Below, piece by piece: positions 44,841 to 52,836 of a DNA stretch of 64,000 nt (its first letter is position 1; each line of letters begins with the position of its first letter). A program made the position numbers and the translations under genes. A model generated the notes under the pieces. It was not told the DNA's origin. It worked only from the letters and a program-made list of their open reading frames with translations, and did not search any database. The stretch comes from Streptomyces venezuelae. GTDB taxonomy: Bacteria; Actinomycetota; Actinomycetes; Streptomycetales; Streptomycetaceae. Where the stretch lies: contig NZ_CP029189.1 in the NCBI RefSeq assembly GCF_008642275.1, forward strand, positions 5,624,001 through 5,688,000, given 5' to 3'.

Positions 44841-45770
44841 TCAGTGCTCCAGGACCATCGCGGCGAAGCTCGCTCCGAGCCCGACCGAGACCATGAGGTA
44901 GCGGTCGCCGGGGCTGAGCCGGCCGAGTTCGGTCACGGTCGCGTAGTTGATGAAGGGGTCCGCGCCGAAGCAGTGCCCGGTCTTCGGGATGTTGTCCAGG
45001 AAGATCCGCTCCACGGGTACGCCGAGCCGGTCGCTGAGCCTGACCCAGGCGATCCGGTTGACGTTGTGCGGGAGCACCAGGCTGATGTCCTCGGCCGTGA
45101 GGGAGGCCTGTTCCAGCGCGCTGCCCACGACCTCCATGAGGACGTCGGCGTACATCTCCCGGAAGCGGACGAAGGCCTCGTCCGGCATGACCAGGCCGGG
45201 GTCGCCCACCGACACGGTCCTCGTGGCGAAGCCCAGGACCCGGTCGCCGGTGCCGTGGGCGGAGACCAGCACCGCCGCGGTTCCCTCACCGGTGATGCCC
45301 ATGCCGCCGAGGACCTGTGAGATCCGGCCGTGCGCCTTCTCCCCGACCAGGACCAGGGCCAGCGCGTCGGGGTCCTCCTCCTCCGCGAGGAGCATGCCCG
45401 CCACGTCGACGGCGAGCAGGCCCGAGGCACAGGCCTGTTCGGTCAGGGCGAAGGTCTTGGCGTGGCGCAGGCCGGCCTCGCGGCGGACCTCGTGCAGCGG
45501 GCTCAGCGGGTAGGGCGAGGTGAACCGCTGGGTCCGGGGCCGGATCACGTAGCGGACCCGGTCCTCCTGGCCCCGCAGCAGGGACAGCTTCTGGACGGCG
45601 GCCAGCAGGCTCTCGGTCTCGGACTCCGTGTCGTCCCAGCAGATCTCCGACAGGCCGAAGCCCCGCCCGTAGCGGCGCAGTTCCGTGTCGGTGAGGCCCA
45701 GGGCCTCCTGGCGGCTCGTGATGGAAACCCGGGTGGGCCAGTGGGCTGATACTTCGGTCAGTGAGGTCAC
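44841..45770 (-). CDS. KAS III-family acyltransferase/condensing enzyme (active form)
   Basis: 309 residues from GTG 45770 (AGAGGAG 10 nt upstream). Catalytic Cys114 in TEQACASGLL and His in LPHNVNRIAW are present; the third position of the FabH triad region reads TGHCFGADPF rather than GNxSxAS, as in KAS III-like acyltransferases of secondary metabolism. First gene of the starter operon, behind a SARP-type promoter. Could extend an ACP-bound aminoacyl group or transfer it to another acceptor; not housekeeping FabH. Confidence 0.85.
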   Translation of the reverse strand: MTSLTEVSAHWPTRVSITSRQEALGLTDTELRRYGRGFGLSEICWDDTESETESLLAAVQKLSLLRGQEDRVRYVIRPRTQRFTSPYPLSPLHEVRREAGLRHAKTFALTEQACASGLLAVDVAGMLLAEEEDPDALALVLVGEKAHGRISQVLGGMGITGEGTAAVLVSAHGTGDRVLGFATRTVSVGDPGLVMPDEAFVRFREMYADVLMEVVGSALEQASLTAEDISLVLPHNVNRIAWVRLSDRLGVPVERIFLDNIPKTGHCFGADPFINYATVTELGRLSPGDRYLMVSVGLGASFAAMVLEH

Positions 45771-45912
45771 GGCTGGCCGGCTCCTCTCAGCGCAGTCATG
45801 GAAGAACAGGTCCGGCGCGAAGCGCTGAATGCGGATCACCGTTGTCCCAACCGGCCGTGCGATCCCCGCGCACACCTGATCCCCGGGCCTTGAGCTCCAG
45901 GGGACGCTGATC

Positions 45913-45954
45913 AAGTTAGTGGGCCGAATTGACACGCTGCTGACCGAGCGCTGA
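45913..45954 (-). promoter_or_regulatory. SARP-type promoter of the starter operon
   Basis: On the minus strand TCAGC (45954-45950), TCAGC (45943-45939) and TCAAT (45932-45928) at exact 11-bp steps, then 14 bp later -10 TAACTT (45918-45913). Confidence 0.8.
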
Positions 45955-46036
45955 CGGGAAACGACCGGCTGGGATCAGACGCTTTCCGCGGGGCGTGCTG
46001 CGGCACCGCCACGGGATGTTCACACGAACTCCCCTA

Positions 46037-46064
46037 CTGACAACGGGAGATGGTCGGCTACTCT
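46037..46064 (+). promoter_or_regulatory. Possible promoter of sbnB-like gene
   Basis: CTGACA (46037-46042) and TACTCT (46059-46064), spacing 16. The rest of the 458-nt gap 45771-46228 holds no gene I can support. Confidence 0.45.
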
Positions 46065-46228
46065 GCGACAGCTCTCCGCTTGGCGCAGCCCGGGTCCGTG
46101 TGCACTCCGCGATTTCGGGCCCGGTCCATCAGGGCGGGTCTGCCGGCCGGTCGTCCGGCGACCGGCCCTCGCCGCAGCCGTGTCACAGCGCCGGAGCCCA
46201 TTCGCAATTCTCAGAGGTGAGGAAACCC

Positions 46229-47272
46229 ATGTCCCAGGAGAGCCTGCTCTTTCTCAGCCGGCCGGCCGTACGCGCCTGCCTGGACAAGCTGGACCCGGTC
46301 GAGGTCGCCGCGGACGTCCTGCGGATCCAGGCCGCCGGGCGCGCCGAGATACCGGCCGAGGGCTACCTGCCCTGGACCAACGGCGACGGTGCCTACAGCC
46401 GCGCCATCGCGATGCTGGGCGCCCTGCACCGGGAGGAGGGACCGGTCTACGGCATGAAGCTCATCAACGCCGCGGTGAACAACCCCTCCAAGGGCATCGA
46501 GCGGGCCGGCGGTCTGAGCTTCGTCTTCGACCCCGAGACCGCCCGCCCCAAGCTGATGGCGGAGGCCGGCTACCTGAGCGCCGTCCGTACCGCGGCGTAC
46601 ACGATGGTGAGCCTGCGGACGGTCGGCCCGCAGACCTGGGACGGCATCACCCTCATCGGCACGGGCGCCCTGGCCCGGGCGCACCTGGACCTGCTCGTGG
46701 GCGCCTTCCCGGAGGTGCGCACGGTGGTCGTCTTCGACCTGTCCGCCGCACGCGCGGCAGAGCTGGTCGCCTGGGCGCGCGAGGAGCACCCGCAGCTGGA
46801 GGTCACGGTCGCGGCCACGGCGGCCGAGGCCATCGCCGCCACGCCCGTCACGGTCACGCTGACCACGAGCAGCGAACCGTACCTGCGTGCGGCCCTGTTC
46901 GCTCCGGGGAGCTTCGTCGCGCACGTCTCCCTCGGCGACCTGACCGAGGAGGTCTTCCTCGGGGCGCAGGCCGTCTACGGGGACGACCTCGACCTGATCG
47001 AGGAGAACCCGCGGCGGATCCTCGGCAGTCTGCTCCAGGAGGGGAAGGTGACCCGGCCGGGCACGGAGGGTGCTCCCGGACGCGGTGCGGGCCGGTCCGT
47101 CGAGGGCACGCTGGGCCAGGTGCTCCTCGGTCAGGTTCCGGCCATCCGGCCGACGGACGGCTATGTGGTGAGCAACCCGTTCGGCATGTCCATCCTGGAC
47201 GTCGGGCTGATCGACGCGGTCCACCGCACGGCGCTGGAACTGGGCGTGGGGCAGCGGCTCGACCTGCTGTGA
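46229..47272 (+). CDS. sbnB: SbnB-type diaminopropionate synthase (ornithine cyclodeaminase/mu-crystallin family)
   Basis: 347 residues from ATG 46229 with GAGGTGAGGAAA upstream. NAD-binding LIGTGALARAHL (about 141-152), GMKLINAAVNNP substrate region and YLSAVRTAA match the ornithine cyclodeaminase family, subgroup SbnB. SbnB oxidatively splits the SbnA product to L-2,3-diaminopropionate, 2-oxoglutarate and NADH. Separated from sbnA by 8 kb, on the opposite strand, but the pair is functionally complete in the cluster. A true ornithine cyclodeaminase (proline-forming) role is possible but less likely here. Confidence 0.9.
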   Translation: MSQESLLFLSRPAVRACLDKLDPVEVAADVLRIQAAGRAEIPAEGYLPWTNGDGAYSRAIAMLGALHREEGPVYGMKLINAAVNNPSKGIERAGGLSFVFDPETARPKLMAEAGYLSAVRTAAYTMVSLRTVGPQTWDGITLIGTGALARAHLDLLVGAFPEVRTVVVFDLSAARAAELVAWAREEHPQLEVTVAATAAEAIAATPVTVTLTTSSEPYLRAALFAPGSFVAHVSLGDLTEEVFLGAQAVYGDDLDLIEENPRRILGSLLQEGKVTRPGTEGAPGRGAGRSVEGTLGQVLLGQVPAIRPTDGYVVSNPFGMSILDVGLIDAVHRTALELGVGQRLDLL

Positions 47273-47277
47273 TGCCG

Positions 47278-47309
47278 CCGGGGGGCGCCCGTTCGAGGGC
47301 GTCCCCCGG
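47278..47309 (+). terminator. Intrinsic terminator after sbnB-like gene
   Basis: 13-bp stem with one G-T wobble (47278-47290 with 47297-47309), 6-nt loop, 5 nt after the stop codon. Confidence 0.65.
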
Positions 47310-47658
47310 GGCGGGCCGGCCCGCATGGCGAGGGAACATCCCGCGCTTCTGACGGTTTTCGGCCAAACGGGGGAGTGGATTCAAGCAAGGTGATTGTTTA
47401 CTCAAATGCGGGAAGTCGCACGCGTGTTGGGCGTGTTAGGTTGCAGGCCGGGGGAATTGAGGCGTGGGAACTGGAACGGACATATCGCGACTGGCCAGAC
47501 GCGATGAAGTCCGGCAGCCGTTCCCGGCGCAAGCGGTGTCCGGGGGGACTTCTTGCGTACGACCTTGCGGTTTCGTGCATCTCGCAGCATCACCTTCCCC
47601 TCGGTGAATCCCCCGGATTCCCTCCGGAGCCCGCCCCAGGCGCGTTCCGGAATTGGGA
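47310..47658. other. Upstream region of the SARP gene
   Basis: No gene seen. AT-richer than its surroundings around 47370-47450 (for example GTGATTGTTTACTCAAATG), which suggests the SARP promoter, but no confident -35/-10 pair. Confidence 0.4.
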
Positions 47659-48516
47659 ATGAACATCGACCATTTGGTGATCGAAACTGTGGGACGGGGA
47701 TCAGTGATAACTTACCGGCCGGTAGATGTGCGACTTTCGATAGAGCTGCTCGGATCGACGCAGGTCACGGTGGGGAATCAAACGCGTAGCCTGGGGGCGA
47801 ACCGCGTGCGAACACTCCTGGCGGTTCTGGCCTTCACGCCCGGAGAGGTCGTCTCGGTCGACCTCCTGATGGAGGAGCTGGCCACCGACCAGGACTCCAA
47901 GAACCCGAAGAACGCGCTCCAGGCCAACATGCGCCGGCTCCGGACCTCCCTGGAGGACATGACCGGTGTGCCCGGCAACCTCCTGGTGCGGACCTCGGCC
48001 AACAGCTACCTCCTCGACCTCTCCCGGGACGCCGTCGACGCGCACCGGTTCGACGACCTGGCCGCCCGCGGCTCCGCACTCCTGCACGACTCGCCCCACG
48101 AGGCGGCGCGGCTCCTGGACGAGGCGCTCCGTCTCTGGCGCGGCCAGGCGCTCGCCGACGTCGCGGGCGGACTCACCTGCATCGCCCACGCGAACCGCCT
48201 GGCCGGACGCCGGCTGGGCGCGCTGGAGGACCTCTACGAGGCGAGGCTCAGCATCGGCAGGGAGGCGGCCGTCGTCAGCGCCCTGGAACAGCTGGCATGT
48301 GAACACCCCGAGCGGGAGCGGATGTCCGAGCTGTTGATGCTCGCGCTGTACCGCGTGGGCCGGCAGGGCGACGCGCTGGCCGTGTTCCAGCGGGTCCGCG
48401 CCTGGCTGAACACCGAACTGGGCCTGGAGCCCAGAAAGCGGATGAGACGGATCCAGGAGGCCATCCTCATGCAGGATCCCGCGATCGACACGGGCATGGT
48501 GTTCGCCGACCGGTAA
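47659..48516 (+). CDS. SARP-family transcriptional activator
   Basis: 285 residues from ATG 47659; GTG 47704 (VITYRPVDVRLSIELLG) is an alternative start closer to the usual SARP N-terminus. OmpR-like winged helix about 35-115 (LGANRVRTLLAVLAFTPGEVVSVDLLMEEL), then the bacterial transcriptional activation domain (DAVDAHRFDDLAARG to ELGLEPRKRMRRIQEAIL). Small SARPs bind direct heptamer repeats spaced 11 bp upstream of -10 boxes and switch on antibiotic clusters. Exactly such repeats occur at three promoters here, so this is very likely the pathway-specific activator. Confidence 0.9.
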   Translation: MNIDHLVIETVGRGSVITYRPVDVRLSIELLGSTQVTVGNQTRSLGANRVRTLLAVLAFTPGEVVSVDLLMEELATDQDSKNPKNALQANMRRLRTSLEDMTGVPGNLLVRTSANSYLLDLSRDAVDAHRFDDLAARGSALLHDSPHEAARLLDEALRLWRGQALADVAGGLTCIAHANRLAGRRLGALEDLYEARLSIGREAAVVSALEQLACEHPERERMSELLMLALYRVGRQGDALAVFQRVRAWLNTELGLEPRKRMRRIQEAILMQDPAIDTGMVFADR

Positions 48517-48529
48517 CGGTCCCGGACCA

Positions 48530-49243
48530 TCAGGGCACCTCCAGCGGATCGTCGAGGTGCCGCTCGGTCAGGTCGATCGGCCCGGAGGTCTCGACGGCGA
48601 GGGCCGCCGCGTATCCGGGGCCCGGCCGCAGATCGGACATGGCGATGGCCGGCGGACCGAAATCGGCTTTCCACTCCGTCAGTTCCGCCGGACGGTCCGG
48701 CCCGGACACGGTGATGCCGCGCAAGGAGGACGAGAGCCCCCGGCCGACGGCCTTGAGGACCGCCTCCTTGCGCGTCCAGTACACGTGGTAGGCCGCCGGC
48801 CGGTCCGCTGGCGGCACGGCCTCCAGATCGCGCAGCTCCCGGGCGGACAGCACGCGCGGCGCCAGCCGCCCGATCTGCCGCGCGGAGATCCGTTCCACGT
48901 CGACCCCCGGCTCCGCGTGCTCGGCGAGGGCCAGCACCACGCGTCCGCCGGAGTGGGAGAGCGAGAACCTCACCGCCGTGCCGGGGACCCGCGGCTTGCC
49001 GTGCGGGCCGCCGCAGTACCGGCAGCGCCGGTCGAACCGTACGAGGTCCGGGGCGACGCCGGTGGCGCGGCCCATCGCGGTCCGGACCAGGGCCCGCGCC
49101 GTGGCGAACCGGGCCCGGTCGAAGGGCTCCGCGAACCGCTCGTACCGGGCCCTCTCCTCGGCCGACATGAGCCCGCGGAGCTCGGCCCGGTCGAGCGCCG
49201 GCGCCCACAGCACGAGGCACGCGACCGCTGCCCGCTCCGGCAT
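48530..49243 (-). CDS. Sfp-type 4'-phosphopantetheinyl transferase
   Basis: 237 residues from ATG 49243. GVDVERI (about 113) and WTRKEAVLKAVG (about 155-166) hold the Mg2+ and CoA-binding acids of the Sfp/EntD group. It converts the four PCPs and the ACP of the cluster to holo form. Third gene of the MbtH-DrrA-PPTase operon. A CRYCGGPHGKP segment (about 72-82) is the short motif often seen just before the core of this family. Confidence 0.93.
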   Translation of the reverse strand: MPERAAVACLVLWAPALDRAELRGLMSAEERARYERFAEPFDRARFATARALVRTAMGRATGVAPDLVRFDRRCRYCGGPHGKPRVPGTAVRFSLSHSGGRVVLALAEHAEPGVDVERISARQIGRLAPRVLSARELRDLEAVPPADRPAAYHVYWTRKEAVLKAVGRGLSSSLRGITVSGPDRPAELTEWKADFGPPAIAMSDLRPGPGYAAALAVETSGPIDLTERHLDDPLEVP

Positions 49244-49246
49244 GTG

Positions 49247-50200
49247 CTACGCCGCCTGCTGGCCGGTCAGGGTCAGGAACACCTCGTCCAGCGAAGGCCG
49301 CCGCTGGGCGAAGTCGGACACCGGGATGCCCGCCTGGTGCAGCGCGGCCGCGGCACTGGCGATGCCGGCCAGCCCGTCCTTGAGCCGGACGCCGAGGACA
49401 CCCTTGTGGTCGTCCCGGGTCAGCTCTCCGACCAGTGCCCCGCTCAGCGCGGTCAGGGCCGCGGGAAGGTCCGCGGGATCGGCTACGGTGATCTCCAGGC
49501 GTTCCTCGCCGACCTTGCGCTTGAGCTCGTCCGCAGATCCCTCGGCGACCACCGTCCCCCGGTCGATCACCGCGATGCGGTCGGCCAGCTCGTCGGCCTC
49601 TTCGAGGTACTGCGTGGTCAGCAGGACCGTGACGCCCTCCGCCACGAGCTCCCGTACGACGGCCCACAGGTCCAGGCGGCTCTTGGGGTCGAGACCGGTC
49701 GTCGGCTCGTCCAGGAAGATGACCTCCGGGCTGCCCACCAGGGTGCTCGCCAGGTCCAGCCTGCGCCGCATGCCGCCCGAGTACTCCCGCAGCGGCTTGT
49801 CGCCCGCGTCGCCCAGGTGGAAGCGGGACAGCATCTCCTCGGCCCTGGCGCGGGCGGCAGGGGCGCCGAGGTGGAGCAGCCGGCCGAGCAGGACCAGGTT
49901 CTCCCGCCCGGACAGTTCCTCGTCCACGGCGGCGTACTGGCCCGAGAGCCCGATCCTCCGGCGCACCTCACGGGGGTCCTTCGACACGTCGAAGCCGCAC
50001 ACCGTGGCCCGCCCGCCGTCGCCCCGCAGCAGGGTGCTGAGGATGCGGACGGTCGTCGTCTTGCCGGCTCCGTTGGGCCCGAGGAGCCCGAGCACGGTGC
50101 CCGCGGGGACGTGGAGGTCGATCCCCTTGAGGACCTGCTGGTCCTTGTAGTTCTTGCGGAGGCCCTCGGCCTCGATCGCCGTCGGCGCGTGAGCCGCCAC
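49247..50200 (-). CDS. DrrA-type ABC transporter ATP-binding protein
   Basis: 317 residues from GTG 50200. Walker A GPNGAGKTT at 41-49, signature YSGGMRRRLDLA (about 130-141), Walker B VIFLDEPTTGLD, and the C-terminal domain of daunorubicin-resistance ATPases. Energises an ABC-2 exporter for antibiotic efflux and self-resistance. Normally followed by a DrrB permease gene; here a PPTase follows, and the only DrrB-like permease lies 28 kb away as the tail of the terminal NRPS. Confidence 0.93.
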   Translation of the reverse strand: MAAHAPTAIEAEGLRKNYKDQQVLKGIDLHVPAGTVLGLLGPNGAGKTTTVRILSTLLRGDGGRATVCGFDVSKDPREVRRRIGLSGQYAAVDEELSGRENLVLLGRLLHLGAPAARARAEEMLSRFHLGDAGDKPLREYSGGMRRRLDLASTLVGSPEVIFLDEPTTGLDPKSRLDLWAVVRELVAEGVTVLLTTQYLEEADELADRIAVIDRGTVVAEGSADELKRKVGEERLEITVADPADLPAALTALSGALVGELTRDDHKGVLGVRLKDGLAGIASAAAALHQAGIPVSDFAQRRPSLDEVFLTLTGQQAA

Positions 50201-50204
50201 GGGA

Positions 50205-50411
50205 TCAGGCCCCGTGCTCGACGAGGCTCAGCGGGCGAAGGTCGGTCCAGTTCTCCTCCACGTAGCGCACGGCGTCCTCGCGGGAGGCGTCGCTCAGCAC
50301 CGGACGCCAGCCCGCGGGGACTTCGGCGAAGGACGGCCACAGACTGTGCTGGTTCTCGTCGTTGACCAGCACGTGGAAGGTGCCTTCAGGATCGTCGAAT
50401 GGGTTGCTCAT
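50205..50411 (-). CDS. MbtH-like protein
   Basis: 68 residues from ATG 50411. Invariant pattern [19 protein letters not shown] followed by [18 protein letters not shown] is present. MbtH proteins bind adenylation domains and make them soluble or active. First gene of its operon, under a SARP-type promoter only about 45 nt away. Longer in-frame starts upstream run into the promoter and are rejected. Confidence 0.96.
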   Translation of the reverse strand: MSNPFDDPEGTFHVLVNDENQHSLWPSFAEVPAGWRPVLSDASREDAVRYVEENWTDLRPLSLVEHGA

Positions 50412-50454
50412 CTGCGTTCGTCCTGTCTGTTCGTCATGGTCAACTTCCTTTACC

Positions 50455-50497
50455 ACTATGCTTGATGGGCACTGACGAGAAGCTGACGGACGGCTGA
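50455..50497 (-). promoter_or_regulatory. SARP-type promoter of the MbtH-DrrA-PPTase operon
   Basis: On the minus strand TCAGC (50497-50493), TCAGC (50486-50482) and TCAGT (50475-50471) at exact 11-bp steps, then CATAGT (50460-50455) as -10, 15 bp from the last repeat start. Confidence 0.8.
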
Positions 50498-50502
50498 TCA
50501 CG

Positions 50503-50541
50503 GGTGCGGGGCGGGGACCTCACAGGTCCCCGCCCCGCACC
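50503..50541 (-). terminator. Very strong terminator between MMPL gene and MbtH operon
   Basis: Perfect 18-bp G/C-rich stem (50503-50520 with 50524-50541), loop CAC. Stops minus-strand transcripts from the MMPL gene just before the MbtH promoter. Confidence 0.8.
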
Positions 50542-50574
50542 GCCCGGGCCGGCCGGCGGTCCGCCGCGTCCGGA

Positions 50575-52767
50575 TCAGACGCGGGCCTTCTCCTCAAGCC
50601 GCTCCTCGGAGCGCTGCGCCTTGGCCGGGCGGCTGGAGGGGCCGGTCCGCGAGGGCCACCAGTTGGCCCGGCCGAGCAGCGTCATCGCGGCGGGCAGGAC
50701 GTAGATCCGGATGATCGTCGCGTCGATGACGATGGCCACCGCCAGACCGATGCCGATCTGCTTCATCTCGATGAAGGTCAGCGTGCCGAAGGTGGCGAAC
50801 ACCGCGACCATCACCGCCGCCGCCCCGGTCACGACGCCGGCCGTCCGGGTGATCCCGTCCACGACCGCGTTCCTCGTGGTCATGCCGGCGACCACGCTCT
50901 CCCTGATCCGGCTGACCACGAACACGTGGTAGTCGAGCGAGAGCCCGGAGAGGATCACGAACAGCAGGATCGGCACCCAGGACACGACATGCCCGGTCGA
51001 GGTGAAGTCCAGCAGGTCCTCGGCCCAGTTCCGCTGGAAGACCAGGCAGAGGAAGCCGAACGAGGCGGCGACGGACAGCAGGTTCAGCACCACGGTGGTC
51101 ATGGCCACGACCAGCGAACGGAAGGCGAGCAGGATGATCAGGAAGGTCAGCGCGAAGACGCCGCCCATCACCAGAGGCAGCCGGCTGTTGAGGTTGGACG
51201 TGTAGTCCATGTCCTCGGCCTGCGCACCGCCCACGGCGTACCGGACGCCCGTCAGGCCCTGCAGGGCCTCCGGTACGAGGTGGGCGCGCAGGCGGGTGAC
51301 GGAGTCACGGGCCGCGCCGGTGCCCGGGGCGGTCGGGGTGCCGGCTTCCAGGACCGCGCCGCGGCCGTCCTCGGAGTAGCGGATCCGGGGCGGGCTGTCC
51401 TTGGCGAACAGCGGGTCCTGCTGGATGGACTCGGACAGCCGGGTCAGCCGGGTGCGCAGCTGGTCGCTCGCGGCGGGCGGGACCCGTACGGCGACGGTGT
51501 CGGTGTTCGCGGTCGAGGGGAACGCGTCGACCAGGCGGTCGTAGGTCTGCATGGTGCTCAGCGAGCGGGGGAAGTCGTCGACCTGCGTGGCCTTCAGGTT
51601 CATGCCGAGTGCGGGCAGGGCCAGCGCCACCAGCGCGCCGACGGCGACCACGAGGGCGACCAGCGGGTGCTGGGTGGCGGGGCGGAGCAGGAAGCCCCAG
51701 ACGCGGGGGGTGCCGTTGCGCTGCGAGAGCCGCCAGACGAGCGGGACGCGGGGGCGGTCGACGGCCCGGCCGAGCTTGACCAGCAGGGCGGGAAGGACGG
51801 TGACCGCGGAGATCATCGCGACGGCGACCACGATGATCGCACCCGTGGCCATGGAGGCCAGCATCACGTCACCGGAGAGGTAGAGACCCGCGGCGGAGAC
51901 GATCACCGCGATCCCGGAGACCATCACGGAGTGGCCGGAGGTGGCGGCCGCGATGCTGACCGCGGAGGCCGGGTTGTATCCGTTGGCGCATTCCTCGCGG
52001 TAACGGCGCAGGTAGAAGAGGCAGTAGTCGACACCGACCGCGAGGCCCATGAGGACGATGACGTCCGCGACCATGCCCGGGTCCGGCACGAGGTGGGAGG
52101 CCAGGGCCCACAGACCCATCGTCGAGGCGACGGCCATCAGGCCGAGCAGGACCGGAACACCGGCCATCACGATCGCGCCGAAGATGAGGAGCAGGATCGC
52201 CAGCGTCACGGGGACGCTGATCGTGGTCGCCTTCTGGACGTCCTTGGCGAGCCAGTCCTGGAAGTCGTGCTTGATGGAGGCGTCGCCGGCTTCCTCGACG
52301 ATGAGGTCGGGGTGCTGCTTCTGGGCGTCGGCGGTGGCCTCCAGGAGCGGGGTGACCCGGTCCGCGGCGGTGTCGGCGTCCCCCTTCATCGCGACCTGGA
52401 GCAGCAGGACCCTGCCGTCCTGCGAGCCGATCGGGTCGCTCACCGAGGCGACCTCGGGGAGGGCCGTCAGCCGCTGGCGCAGCTCGGTTGCCGCGGCCGT
52501 CTGTGCGCTGGTCGCCTGGCCGGCGCGGGTGCCGATGAGGATGTTCTCCGAGGCGGGGTGGCGCAGCCCGTTCTCCTCGACGAGCCGGGCCGCCTCGGCG
52601 GACTGGCCGACCAGCAGGTCCTGGTTGGTGGCTTCCCTGGTCTCGACGACGGTGCCGATGGAGAACGCGCCCACGACCGCGACGAGCCACAGGAGGATGG
52701 CCGTCCACGGGTGGGTGGCCCCCCAGCGTCCCATCCGGGAGGCGAAGTGACGATTGCTGACCGGCAT
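50575..52767 (-). CDS. MMPL/RND-superfamily transporter
   Basis: 730 residues from ATG 52767, with GAAGGA 9 nt upstream. Two repeats, each one transmembrane helix, a large extracellular loop (about 45-185 and 390-520) and a five-helix bundle; GVDYCLFYLRRYREE and SLDYHVFVVSRIRES are the paired MMPL helix motifs. Such pumps export lipids or peptides in actinobacteria. Lies downstream of a histidine kinase gene in one orientation. Could export or give resistance to the cluster product, but no SARP repeat precedes it. Confidence 0.9.
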   Translation of the reverse strand: MPVSNRHFASRMGRWGATHPWTAILLWLVAVVGAFSIGTVVETREATNQDLLVGQSAEAARLVEENGLRHPASENILIGTRAGQATSAQTAAATELRQRLTALPEVASVSDPIGSQDGRVLLLQVAMKGDADTAADRVTPLLEATADAQKQHPDLIVEEAGDASIKHDFQDWLAKDVQKATTISVPVTLAILLLIFGAIVMAGVPVLLGLMAVASTMGLWALASHLVPDPGMVADVIVLMGLAVGVDYCLFYLRRYREECANGYNPASAVSIAAATSGHSVMVSGIAVIVSAAGLYLSGDVMLASMATGAIIVVAVAMISAVTVLPALLVKLGRAVDRPRVPLVWRLSQRNGTPRVWGFLLRPATQHPLVALVVAVGALVALALPALGMNLKATQVDDFPRSLSTMQTYDRLVDAFPSTANTDTVAVRVPPAASDQLRTRLTRLSESIQQDPLFAKDSPPRIRYSEDGRGAVLEAGTPTAPGTGAARDSVTRLRAHLVPEALQGLTGVRYAVGGAQAEDMDYTSNLNSRLPLVMGGVFALTFLIILLAFRSLVVAMTTVVLNLLSVAASFGFLCLVFQRNWAEDLLDFTSTGHVVSWVPILLFVILSGLSLDYHVFVVSRIRESVVAGMTTRNAVVDGITRTAGVVTGAAAVMVAVFATFGTLTFIEMKQIGIGLAVAIVIDATIIRIYVLPAAMTLLGRANWWPSRTGPSSRPAKAQRSEERLEEKARV

Positions 52768-52836
52768 GTCGAGATGTCCTTCGGTCGGTGGTAAGAGCGG
52801 TGTGCGCATGTCGTTTCCTGGAGCTGGAGCCGGTGG

